From assembly GCA_964508225.1 (NCBI GenBank), contig CAZDRX010000012.1, positions 1 through 40,005 on the forward strand: a stretch of DNA of 40,005 nucleotides, written 5' to 3'. This stretch comes from CAZDRX01 sp964508225. GTDB lineage: Bacteria > Patescibacteriota > Gracilibacteria > Peribacterales > Peribacteraceae. Below the pieces are notes generated by a model. The model did not search any database and was not told the DNA's origin. It saw only the letters and a list, made by a program, of their open reading frames with translations. Shown here piece by piece: positions 7,671 through 16,800 of this stretch; positions within the stretch are counted from its first letter, which is position 1, and every line of letters begins with the position of its first letter. The translations under genes and the position numbers were made by a program.

Positions 7671-8621
7671 ATGCGTTGCGTTCTCGTTGGCAACTACGGC
7701 GTCGGCAACATCGGGGACGATGCGCTCCGTGAGTACTTTCTGTCCGCGTTTCCCGAGATCGACTGGGTGTGTGTGAGCGCATCTCCCCACGGAAAAGGAG
7801 AAGTGCCGAGACTTCCGCTTGGATTCAGATCTTTCTTCATGCCGTGGTGGAGGACGTTTTCCGCTATCCGCTCAGCTGATGCACTCGTCTTCGGCGGAGG
7901 ATCACTCTTCACGGATATCGAATCGGTGTGGGCGTGTCTGCTCTGGCGTTCGTACGCTTCGGTCGCTGTGCTTTTTGGTACTCCCTACGTCCTTGCATTT
8001 CAGGGAACAGGTCCGTGGAAAACCGCGCTCGGCAGAAGCCTTGCCCGCACCACGTACCGTTTTGCCTCGTTCGTCTCCGTGCGGGACGCCGAATCTCTGA
8101 AACGGGTCCGGGAACTCGTGCCAACGTCAGAGCCCGTGCTCAGCTTCGATCCCGCGTTCGCACTCTTCGCGGCATACCCGAAGGCAGCGCCCCGAAGGCG
8201 CACGCTTGCCGTGATTCCGCGTGCCAATTCTGGCGAGATGTTCTTCGCCCGCGTCAGCGAAAAACTGAAAGAAGGGTGGGAGGCGGTGACGGTGCTCCTG
8301 CTCGAACCGCAGTCCGAGGAGGCTGTGGCGCTCCGAATGCAGCAGATTGCCCCGACGTGCAGAGTCGTGAAAGTCACGTCTGTCAGTCAACTCCTCGCTG
8401 AAGTCGCCGCTTCGTCGGCTGCCATCGTCCAGCGTTACCACGGCGCGCTTGCTGCTGCCGCGATGGAGATCCCCGTCGAGATCGTTCCGCAGGCGGAGGG
8501 GGACAAGATGGACGCACTTCGTCATGTACTGGGCGAGCAGAACACCCGCGACGCGTGGCTGGCTCTCATCGAGAGCGGAGTCATGAAACTGCGTGAGGCG
8601 CTCCTGCAGCTTCACTCCTGA
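7671..8621 (+). CDS. csaB: Polysaccharide pyruvyl transferase, CsaB-like
   Basis: 316 residues. CsaB-type enzymes transfer a pyruvyl group from phosphoenolpyruvate to a cell-wall polysaccharide, which in Firmicutes creates the anchor for S-layer SLH domains. Family marks: GNYGVGNIGDDAL at the N-terminus (residues 7-19), FGGGSLFTD (about 74-82), AFQGTGPW (about 108-115), SVRDAES (about 137-143), and RYHGALAAAAMEIP (about 259-272) with the conserved Arg-His. The length is slightly below the usual 330-370. No S-layer or polysaccharide gene is adjacent, so the acceptor is unknown; a role in surface-layer anchoring is inferred from the family. Downstream lies the block of large unknown proteins, which has its own promoter-like signal. 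Confidence 0.85.
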   Translation: MRCVLVGNYGVGNIGDDALREYFLSAFPEIDWVCVSASPHGKGEVPRLPLGFRSFFMPWWRTFSAIRSADALVFGGGSLFTDIESVWACLLWRSYASVAVLFGTPYVLAFQGTGPWKTALGRSLARTTYRFASFVSVRDAESLKRVRELVPTSEPVLSFDPAFALFAAYPKAAPRRRTLAVIPRANSGEMFFARVSEKLKEGWEAVTVLLLEPQSEEAVALRMQQIAPTCRVVKVTSVSQLLAEVAASSAAIVQRYHGALAAAAMEIPVEIVPQAEGDKMDALRHVLGEQNTRDAWLALIESGVMKLREALLQLHS

Positions 8622-8639
8622 GGCGTTTTCTGGTACACT
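8611..8639 (+). promoter_or_regulatory. Promoter of the giant-protein block
   Basis: TTCACT (8611-8616), a 17-base spacer, then an extended -10 TGG plus TACACT (8634-8639), 8 bases before the ATG at 8648. The -35 lies inside the end of the csaB-like gene. Confidence 0.65.
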
Positions 8640-8647
8640 GTCCGGTA

Positions 8648-9073
8648 ATGCCAACTCCCACTCTCCTCTACCTTACGGACGCCGAGAAGAAGGCGTTCAG
8701 TTCATTGTCCGAGGCTCTCCGCGAAGGCTGGAAGACCGAGGACGAGACTCTCACGTACACGGATACGCAGAAGAACCGTGAGATGCGTTTCATGATCACG
8801 CGCTTCCACGATCCGAAGCTGCTCGCTGTCCGTGACAAGTTCAAGACGGTGAAGAGTGACGAGGAATTCCTCGCGCTCATGAAGAGCATCGATCTCGGTG
8901 CGATCAGCGAGGCTGATCTCGGCCAGATCACGTTCGCGCTCGGTCCCGATGCCATCGGCGCGCTCATCCTCTCCACACTGCGTTCGGCTGATTCCGACGC
9001 GGATCTTCTCATGGCGTCCAACTTCAGCGCTCTCCGTCACGAGCTTCTGGAATCCCTTACCATTGCTTCCTGA
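8648..9073 (+). CDS. Unknown small acidic protein, first gene of the giant-protein block
   Basis: 141 residues, no family recognised. It is soluble, acidic and mostly helical by eye, with no signal peptide or membrane segment. Acidic, helix-rich stretches (SEADLGQITFALGPDAIGA and ADSDADLLM) lie in the C-terminal half. It is preceded by a good promoter and followed 4 bp later by the next gene, so it heads an apparent operon of five genes. It may be a cytoplasmic partner of the large membrane-anchored proteins downstream (inference only). Confidence 0.75.
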   Translation: MPTPTLLYLTDAEKKAFSSLSEALREGWKTEDETLTYTDTQKNREMRFMITRFHDPKLLAVRDKFKTVKSDEEFLALMKSIDLGAISEADLGQITFALGPDAIGALILSTLRSADSDADLLMASNFSALRHELLESLTIAS

Positions 9074-9077
9074 TTCT

Positions 9078-9677
9078 ATGGCACCTGCAACTCTCGAAAC
9101 TCCGCGCGAATCACAGCGGCCTGAGCTGACCCTTCGCAGGGTCAGAGAGGCGATGTACAACGGTGAGGCCGAGCGTCGCGAGGATCTCGATGTCCTCCGT
9201 GAAATGGCGACGAACAAGGACAAGGTGCTCCGTGACATCGAAAAGAATCAGGGCATCACTGCCGACTTCAAAGACAAGAAGGAACTGCGCCGGCAGTTCG
9301 ACGCGCTCCACGACCGTTACCGCGGTGAGATCAAGACGATTGCCGCTTCCCGTGACTTTCAGGAGCGCACCGAAAAGAAGGGGATCTTCCGCCGTATTCT
9401 CTCGGGCATCGGAGGCTTCGTGAAGAAGCACCCCATCGTGTCCGCGCTCATCGGCGCTGCCATCGTGGCAGGCGGAGTGGCCGGAGGCTTTTACCTCACG
9501 GGAAACTGGGAACTGCTCATGACCGCTGTCGGTGCGAACAAGATTTCGGCTATCGCGGAGACCATCGGCGAAATGGCGCCCATCACGCCGGAGACTCCCG
9601 CCCTTCCGGGTGGAGGACTCTACGACATCCCGCCGCCGATGCCGTCACCGGGAGGATTCCCGGACATCGTGCACTAA
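9078..9677 (+). CDS. Unknown single-pass membrane protein of the giant-protein block
   Basis: 199 residues. The ATG at 9078 is chosen because it lies 4 bp after the previous stop; the open frame extends further upstream but only through sequence that codes for the previous gene in another frame. Residues 1-110 are charged and probably coiled coil (RREDLDVLREMATNKDK, then KDKKELRRQFDALHDRYR). One membrane segment follows at about 118-140 (PIVSALIGAAIVAGGVAGGF). The C-terminal 55 residues end in a Pro/Gly-rich stretch. The likely topology is a cytoplasmic coiled coil with a short outer tail, but orientation is not certain. No family recognised. Confidence 0.78.
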   Translation: MAPATLETPRESQRPELTLRRVREAMYNGEAERREDLDVLREMATNKDKVLRDIEKNQGITADFKDKKELRRQFDALHDRYRGEIKTIAASRDFQERTEKKGIFRRILSGIGGFVKKHPIVSALIGAAIVAGGVAGGFYLTGNWELLMTAVGANKISAIAETIGEMAPITPETPALPGGGLYDIPPPMPSPGGFPDIVH

Positions 9678-9692
9678 ACTTTCTCCTTCCTC

Positions 9693-12600
9693 ATGCCTGC
9701 CGAGCAGTCACCCGAACGTCCTCGAGAAGGTGTGACGCCTCCCCCCGAGGCTCTCCAGGGGCATACCGACGCACTCCGCAGGGTGTACGGTATTCCGCAG
9801 GCGCTGCCGCAGTCCATGGATCAGAACGCAATGGACGCGCAGCTTTCTGCGATGCGCGAAGATGCTTCGTACAACGATCTGGCCGAACTCGTCCGCTACA
9901 ACCAGCTCGTCAACCGCAAGAACGCTCTCCAGCGTGAGGCGCAGGCGGAGAGGCCTGCGGGAGCACCGGTGAATGTGCCCGAATTCGTGGTGGTGAATCA
10001 GGGCGAGACGTTCTTCGAGTACTACCAGTCCATTCTCTCCCAGACGCTGAAGGCTTCGGATGATTACCTCGTGCTGCGCAGGACGGTCTCGGTCGTTCCG
10101 CCCGATGTGCTCGCCGACGAACGCCAGACGGAGATCTTCCTGCAGGAGCTCAAGGCGGCTGCAGAGCGCCGCCTCAATTTTTCCAATGCCTCGCTCGTGT
10201 CGTACCTGCTCACCGTGCAGCGCGACCGGAGGGGGGTCGTCATGCAGGATCAGGCCACTCTCGCACGCCAGCTGGAGGAGCTGAAGAAGACGCTTGACCC
10301 CGCGGGACTCGCTGCGATTGTCGCAGGTGATGCCACCGCTGTGCGCATTCACGGCAATGCACTCGACCAGCGCATCATCGAACTCATCGCGCAAAAAGGA
10401 CATCTTCCATCCAAAATGCTCCTCGGGCTTCAGGCCCAGCGTTACGCCGATATTCTCGGGCAGCAGAAAGCGGTGATCCGCGACGGGGGACTCGCGCGCG
10501 AACGTGCGGAGTGGGAGGCGCTCTCGGCGCGCAATAGACTCGCGAGGGAGGGGAAGGGACAGCCTCTCACGGAGGCCGAAGGTCTCAGGTTCGAGCAGCT
10601 GAAGGAGCTTCTGGAACGTGCGATGCCCGGCTACGCGGCACTCTCCGTCGAGCGTCGTGAATTCAGCGACGGCATGGTGCGCACGGCCGACTCACTTTCC
10701 GCCTATCACGAAAGGTCACTCGAGCTGCTTCTCATGCAGCATCAGTTCAAGTCATCGGACGTGACGGAGGGGGCGGCAGCACCCAATCCCGATCAGACAC
10801 CGCTCCCGGTGCGCGAGAAGATCGACGAGGTGACGCAGATGCGCGCGGATTTCCACCGCGAACGTATCGGCGCATTCGCGGGTCGTTTCGAGGAGGAGGT
10901 CCTCACGATCGGTCTGCCGGAACGTATCGAGGACTTCTCCAACAAGACCGGACGCGAGTTCGTACGGAAGGTCAGCAACTCGCTCTCCTACCTCTTCACG
11001 CTGCCCGCACCCGATGCCCTCGGCATCCGCGATTATCTGCGCGGCAGGCTCGCCGGCCCGCTCAATGACGCGATGGGATGGCCCGCCGAGAAGATGGATC
11101 TGCCCTTCGAGAGGCTGACACCAGAAGAGCAGAAGGCCGTCATGGACAAGATGAAGAGCATCGCCGATGCCGTGCGCGCATTCGACAGGACGAAGATCAC
11201 GAACGTGAGAAATTCACTCGCGGTCATTCAGGGTCTGCCTCCGGCAAAGACCGCACTCGGAGAGGCGCCGAAGGATCCGCTACCGGAGCTGACAGAACGC
11301 ATCACGTCGCAGAATGTGGATGCTCTCATCGAGCAGCACGGACTTCCCACGGTGTACGTGCTCGCGATCCGCCAGCTGAATCAGGATATGGGTGATCCGA
11401 CGACCGGTTTCATCGGCGAAGTCCAGAAGTTCACCGATGCGGTGAATGCCAATCTCGATATTCATCTCGACACAGCCGACGCACTCTTCAGGCAGGGTGA
11501 TGAGTGGCGCCGCTGGATGTGGGCGCTTCTTGCCGCCGCCATCGGGCTGGTCGCAGCAGGATACTTCGGACCCAAGATTCTCAGTGCGGGAGTCCGGAGT
11601 GTCCGTGCGCGTATGACACGCAGCAGTGCCCCGCGCAGCACAACCCGCGGATCGGCACCGGCCGCTGAGGCGCCGCCAGCTGCACCGGCCGCCCGCGCTG
11701 CCGAAGGCGTGGGAGCAGCGGATGATGTCGTCCGGAACCAGCAGAGGCTTGCAGAACTCGTCGCGCGCTCCGGTCGCGGACTGCAGTCCGCCGAGGCGCT
11801 GGAATTCCTCCGCGCCGCCGAGCAGTCCGGCGCCGTTACTCTCGATCGAGGCACAATGGCGCTCCTGCGCGACAGCCCCGGCGGGCAGCGCATCATCTCG
11901 GATGCCGTCCGTACCGGAAAGGTGGAGGAAGTGACGCGCGCGGTCCGTGCCGCATCGAACGCCGCCAAGCTCCGTGTCGTGCTCAATGCCGCCGCAGCCG
12001 CGGGTGATGTCTTCATCATCTACATGGCGTATGCCGACTGGAAGGCGAACGGCGAACGCATCGCCGCTACCGATAACCCTGCTCTCAAGGAGCTCTACTC
12101 GCGTGCGAACTACGTGTACGCCGCGGAAGGCGGCAGCGGTGTCGTCGGTCTGTCCGTCGCCGGATACGCCATGGTGAGTTCGTACATGGCCGGGGAGGGG
12201 ATTCTGGCAGCCGCAGCGGCTCCCGGCGCACTCATTCTCCTGCCCATCGCGGTCGCCGCGGTCGCCGGAGGGTACTACTACCGCAAGCTCGAAGGCGTGA
12301 CCGAAGACTGGACGAAGGAAGAGCGCGACTGGCTCAGACACTCGCAGGGTGATCTCCTCAAGCGCCTCGAGGAGCGCGGTCCCGGTCAGCATACGTACTG
12401 GCAGGGGGCTGCATCCGCCACCAATGCGGAGGTCGGCTGGAACTGGATGACGATGTCCGCACGCGAATACACGGACTGGAGGCAGGAAGGATTCGATCGC
12501 GTCGAATCCGCGAATGCAGGCCAGCGTTTCGGCATGACCCGTGCGTACATGGGGCAGACTGCCAACATGCCGCCTCTGCAGGGAGAGTCGGAAGCCGCAT

Positions 12601-13478
12601 ACAAGAACCGGTATGCCTCGTATTTGCAGGATTCGATGGGGTATCTGGCGAAAGGTTCGGGTGGGCAGTTCGGACGTGAGTATCCGTTTGCATACGAATC
12701 CGCCGAGACACACGCGGAGCTGAAGGGTCTCTCCAAGAGGCTCAGTGAATCTCACACGTCGCAGATTCTCACGATCGAGACACGAGATGCTGACAATAAT
12801 CCGAAGACGATCCAGTTCGACATCGCGCAGTACGGCGAACTCATCGGGAGGTATTCCGGTACCAGTGGTCTGAATGACGCAGCCCGTGGCCGCATGGGAG
12901 TCAGCCCTACGCAGGTCATTGAAGCGTATCGCCGTTTCAAAATCACGAGTGCCCTTGGTCAGATCGACGTGATGGCGAACAGCCTCTTCCGCGGCAATCA
13001 GGAGAAACAGAATGCGATCAACGGTGTCCTCCAGTACGAGCTCCTTGAGCGTCTCCGTCACCGCATTGCAGGAGCGGCCATGCGCATCGAGCTTGCGGAT
13101 TACGACGGTCTCGAGATCACGGGTGCAGAGGCCGAGGCCAAGAATCTCTCCCGCTACTGGGTGGCTCTCGGTATCCGCAAAATGATCCGCGATGAATCCG
13201 ATGTGCTCATGGACAAGATCCGTGCAGGGCAGAAGCCGACCGTCGAAGACTTCGACAAGATCATCGCGAAAGCCCACTCATTCCTCGGGCTCGACGCACG
13301 TCAGTATCAGAAGGATGGCGAAGCCGGGCTCTTCAACAGCCTTACAGAGGCACGGGCGTCCACGCCGGATGTGCTCACCTACCCGAAGCTCCGCGAGTCC
13401 CTGTATCTCTGGCCGGGCGCTCTGGAGGCCATGCACCGCCTTACCATCGGAGAAGTGAGGGCTCCGCCCAGCAGATAG
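9693..13478 (+). CDS. Giant unknown membrane-anchored protein (1261 aa)
   Basis: 1261 residues, no known family. It starts 15 bp after the previous gene. Residues 1-600 are soluble, charged and helix-rich, with no signal peptide. A membrane segment lies at about 608-630 (WALLAAAIGLVAAGYFG), followed by an Ala/Pro/Arg-rich linker (about 635-675). A helical module spans about 680-785 and ends in a hydrophobic stretch (LNAAAAAGDVFIIYMAY, 763-779). A second hydrophobic hairpin lies at about 812-862, and a soluble C-terminal region of about 400 residues is rich in Trp and Tyr early on (TYWQGAASATNAEVGWNWMT). The minus strand also carries a 665-codon open frame here, but that is a shadow of GC-rich codon use. 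The linker-plus-module part resembles the 1740-residue protein downstream. Function unknown; likely a structural part of an envelope complex (inference). Confidence 0.85.
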   Translation: MPAEQSPERPREGVTPPPEALQGHTDALRRVYGIPQALPQSMDQNAMDAQLSAMREDASYNDLAELVRYNQLVNRKNALQREAQAERPAGAPVNVPEFVVVNQGETFFEYYQSILSQTLKASDDYLVLRRTVSVVPPDVLADERQTEIFLQELKAAAERRLNFSNASLVSYLLTVQRDRRGVVMQDQATLARQLEELKKTLDPAGLAAIVAGDATAVRIHGNALDQRIIELIAQKGHLPSKMLLGLQAQRYADILGQQKAVIRDGGLARERAEWEALSARNRLAREGKGQPLTEAEGLRFEQLKELLERAMPGYAALSVERREFSDGMVRTADSLSAYHERSLELLLMQHQFKSSDVTEGAAAPNPDQTPLPVREKIDEVTQMRADFHRERIGAFAGRFEEEVLTIGLPERIEDFSNKTGREFVRKVSNSLSYLFTLPAPDALGIRDYLRGRLAGPLNDAMGWPAEKMDLPFERLTPEEQKAVMDKMKSIADAVRAFDRTKITNVRNSLAVIQGLPPAKTALGEAPKDPLPELTERITSQNVDALIEQHGLPTVYVLAIRQLNQDMGDPTTGFIGEVQKFTDAVNANLDIHLDTADALFRQGDEWRRWMWALLAAAIGLVAAGYFGPKILSAGVRSVRARMTRSSAPRSTTRGSAPAAEAPPAAPAARAAEGVGAADDVVRNQQRLAELVARSGRGLQSAEALEFLRAAEQSGAVTLDRGTMALLRDSPGGQRIISDAVRTGKVEEVTRAVRAASNAAKLRVVLNAAAAAGDVFIIYMAYADWKANGERIAATDNPALKELYSRANYVYAAEGGSGVVGLSVAGYAMVSSYMAGEGILAAAAAPGALILLPIAVAAVAGGYYYRKLEGVTEDWTKEERDWLRHSQGDLLKRLEERGPGQHTYWQGAASATNAEVGWNWMTMSAREYTDWRQEGFDRVESANAGQRFGMTRAYMGQTANMPPLQGESEAAYKNRYASYLQDSMGYLAKGSGGQFGREYPFAYESAETHAELKGLSKRLSESHTSQILTIETRDADNNPKTIQFDIAQYGELIGRYSGTSGLNDAARGRMGVSPTQVIEAYRRFKITSALGQIDVMANSLFRGNQEKQNAINGVLQYELLERLRHRIAGAAMRIELADYDGLEITGAEAEAKNLSRYWVALGIRKMIRDESDVLMDKIRAGQKPTVEDFDKIIAKAHSFLGLDARQYQKDGEAGLFNSLTEARASTPDVLTYPKLRESLYLWPGALEAMHRLTIGEVRAPPSR

Positions 13479-13516
13479 TTGCACTGCCATGACACCTGTA
13501 AAAGTGTCCTGTTTTG

Positions 13517-13525
13517 TGGTATAAT
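13517..13525 (+). promoter_or_regulatory. Extended -10 within the giant-protein block
   Basis: TGG plus a perfect TATAAT (13520-13525), 30 bases before the ATG at 13556; no -35 is evident. A short inverted repeat (GACAC at 13491-13495, GTGTC at 13504-13508) followed by CTGTTTT lies just upstream and might attenuate read-through. The last two genes of the block could therefore be transcribed separately. Confidence 0.55.
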
Positions 13526-13555
13526 GATGAGAAAATTACATATTTCTCTCCATCT

Positions 13556-13828
13556 ATGGCCGAATCCAATCGCAAGACAGTTGAGGTTCACCGTGATGAC
13601 GTGGAAGGCGACAGTACTGCGCCGTCCGTCCGCAGAACCGAGGAAGCACGTGTGTCGGTCCGTCGTCGTACGATGGACGTTCTCAATGGGTGGGACAGGG
13701 GTATTGATAACGCCTCCGAGCACGTCGGAGACGCGATCACGGCGGGATTCAGGGTGTTCTGGAAACAGCTCTTCAGCAAGAAAAAGTCCGGAGACTCGCC
13801 CCGTGAATCATTGCATCACGCCGCATGA
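13556..13828 (+). CDS. Unknown small basic protein ahead of the 1740-aa gene
   Basis: 90 residues. The ATG at 13556 is preferred over an upstream in-frame start at 13514 because that one lies before the TATAAT box. The sequence is strongly charged (MAESNRKTVEVHRDDVEGD; later SVRRRTMDVLNGWDRGID), has one amphipathic helix (AITAGFRVFWKQLFSKKK), and shows no clear membrane span. Its stop overlaps the start of the next gene (ATGA at 13825-13828), which implies translational coupling and a partner role for the giant protein. No family recognised. Confidence 0.72.
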   Translation: MAESNRKTVEVHRDDVEGDSTAPSVRRTEEARVSVRRRTMDVLNGWDRGIDNASEHVGDAITAGFRVFWKQLFSKKKSGDSPRESLHHAA

Positions 13829-16800
13829 AGACAGGCTCACCTTCCTTCGACGGCTTTCGGGAGCAGAGGATGATGTACCGAACCGGCGGGATTCCCATTG
13901 TGGAAATCCTGAGCGAAAAGCCGAAGACACTTCCGGAACTGCAGGCACAGATTGAATCGCTGCAGGATGCCGTTCACACCGATGCAGAGTGGAAGGATAC
14001 GCTCTCGACGATCGACCACCGCAGGTTGGATGTCATCAGTGCCAACCTCAGTCAGCTGGAAGCACGGAAAGAGCATCTTGGCTCTCTCTTTGCGCGTCTG
14101 GATATGAGAGGACTTGTCGGACAATTGCCTCCGAAGTCGGTAACGCCTGAGGTGGCTGTCCCGGCACCCGCGGAGTCCGCATCCATTCTTGCCCCTCTTC
14201 AGAAGGCAGGAAGAGATTTTTCCGAGGGAGGCATCATGACGAAGGCGACGTACGTCCTCGGCGCTGTCGCTGCATTCACGGGAGCCAGATGGCTCTGGCG
14301 CAAGGTATTCGGAGACGCGGAGAAAGAGGGATTCCTGAAGAAAACCGGCAAATGGGCTCTCTCCATTCTCGCTGCGCTTGCCGGAGCAGTCGGCGTGTCG
14401 AATCTCAAAGAATGGTGGAGCCACAACGCTCCGAGTCCCTGGTCGTACTTCACGTCGTCACTGCAGTCTGCGTTCCCGTTCCTCGGCGGCGCTAAGCCCC
14501 CCGATGGTTCGTCAGGACAGAGGCCACCGGACAGCGGTTCCTCTCTTCGCGACCTCCCGGCCAACGCGGCCAATGCAGGCAGGGATATCACGCAGGGTGG
14601 AATGAAAAGTTTTGATACGCTGATTATCCAGCCGGTTTCAGGTGCTGCAGAAGTGGTGAAAGAGATTGTGAACGGCGATCCTGACCAGGCTCTCCGCCTT
14701 GCGGCCGAGAAGGGCTGGAGCATCTTCGTGAATGAAAACGGGGAGATTGTCCTTCAGGACACCCTCCTCATGCCGATCACCGCACCGATCCGTGCCACAT
14801 GGAATCTCGTGACCACGGAAGGCAGAAGCTCCGATGACTTCTGGATCGTTTGGGGAGAAGCGGGGGGTGCGTACCTCATCGCGCGCAAGACCGCCGAAGC
14901 CTGGCGCACGGGAAAGCTGCCGATTCCGCTCACTATGAAGGACGTCGTTGCCGATGCCCTTCGTGTGGCTGCCGGTCCGACTCAGGCGTGGATGGATGGA
15001 CTTCGTACGCTGCTTCTCTCCACGCAGAAAGACGGACTCATGGCGCTGCGTCTGCGGTACGGAAAATTCTCCTACCTCGGCAACAAGCTCCTCAAGTCCG
15101 GAAACTCCATTTTTGCCCTCTCCATCAGGAACGAAGAGCACGCGATCCAGCTTCTCGCCAAGTACAAGCGTCTTGCTGAGGACGTCCGTGTCATGCGGAA
15201 CTTCACCCAGCAGGGGGATTTCGTTTCGTTCTCCGAGGCCGAGATCTCTGCCGTTGAAAAGGTGATCAACAATACGGTCGACAGCGTGAAGAAATATCTT
15301 CAGGTGACGACCGAACTGAATTCCCCGTTCCTGCGCGCGATGAAGGAAAAAGTGTCGCACCTCACGGAAGCCGACGAGCTCAGGAAGGAGATGGCCAAAG
15401 TTTTCAATGAATTTGCAGGCAATCCTCGGGCGATGCCTCCGGCTGCTTCCACACTTGAGGAGGCGGGTTCGCTCATCGATGAAGCAGCGGATGCCGTCGA
15501 TTCCGGCGCAGAAACCCTCCGTCGTGCAGAAACAGTGGAAGACGCTGCAGCGGCTGCCAGACCGCGCACGAAGACGCCGACGGGTCCCCGCGCATCCCCC
15601 GATGCCGAACCGCCCGCACTCTCCCGCGCCGTCGGTGACGGTGTGGTGGACGATATTCCCGCAGCCGCTGTGAAGGCGGAAGACAGTGTCGAAGCCGCTG
15701 CGAGAGCAGCCGGATTCAAGGTTGTCCGTCCCGACGGTACCGTCGTGGATGCCGCGACAGGCCGCGTGATCGAAGAGGGAACCGAGGCAACCCAGACCAC
15801 CGCACGTGAAGCCGCCGTTGCATCGGAGGCAGTCGAAGCAGGTATCGGGCGCACCGCCCGAACGGTCGAAGCTCTTCCGGATGAATGGGTCGTTGCACTC
15901 AAGTCCGTGAAGTCCAGCCGCATCAAGCCGACCGCTGCTCCGGAAGTCGCTGCCGCATTCGACCGTGCCGCCGAACAGTGCCGCGCTCTCGGACTCTCGC
16001 TCGATGACACGGTCGCACTCCTGAAGGATTACCGTACGTTGTCACTCCTTTCCGCCGAATCCAAGGTGATCAAGCCCGAGATGATTCCCGTCATTCTGGA
16101 GGCTTCCAAGGCAGGCGGCCGTGCGGGCATCCAGCGCGTGGCCACGTATGTCCTGCATCTCAGTGAGAATGTTCCTGCGACACTCCTCGATCCGGCTGTG
16201 ATCAGTGCCATCGCCAAATCCGATATTCATCCTGACGGCATTGCCCGGCTCTTCTCCACCGCTGCCGGAAAGAATCTCCTTGCCGGTGCCTCCGCTGACG
16301 ACCTCGTGAATGCCGTGCAGGGTCTGAGCCGCTGGCAGAAGGCCAGCAATCTCGCCCGCGGGCTCCATGCAGGATTTGCAGCGCTCGATGTCGTCATGCT
16401 CGGGATGGACATCTATTCGTACACGGAGATGCGCTCGCGCCTCACCCAGACGATCGGCGGTCTGGAAGCCAGCCTCACGCAGGCGGGTTTCCGCAAGGCC
16501 GGTGACCGCTGGGTGCACGACAAGACGAGTGCCGTCATCGAGCTCAAGCAGCTGGAGCAGAGCATTTCTTCGCTCAGCGATCCTCAGGCAGCGCGCGTCG
16601 CCGCCGATATCGGCGGGCTTCCGCTCCTCGCGCCGTGTATCTCGTTCGGACCCGTGGGACTTGCCATCGGTGCCGTGGTCCTCGTCGTGCACACCGGCAT
16701 CACTGTCTGGGAGCAGGCCAAGAACCGTGACTTCCTCGAACACACGCCCGCTGCAGTCCTTGCAGCCCTCACGACGTCGGGCACTGTAGGAGAGAGCGAG

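Noticed and set aside
11280..13277. 665-codon open frame on the minus strand inside the 1261-aa gene
   Set aside because: It is antisense to a well-supported gene, has no family features, and is His/Arg-rich, as expected from GC-rich codons read backwards.
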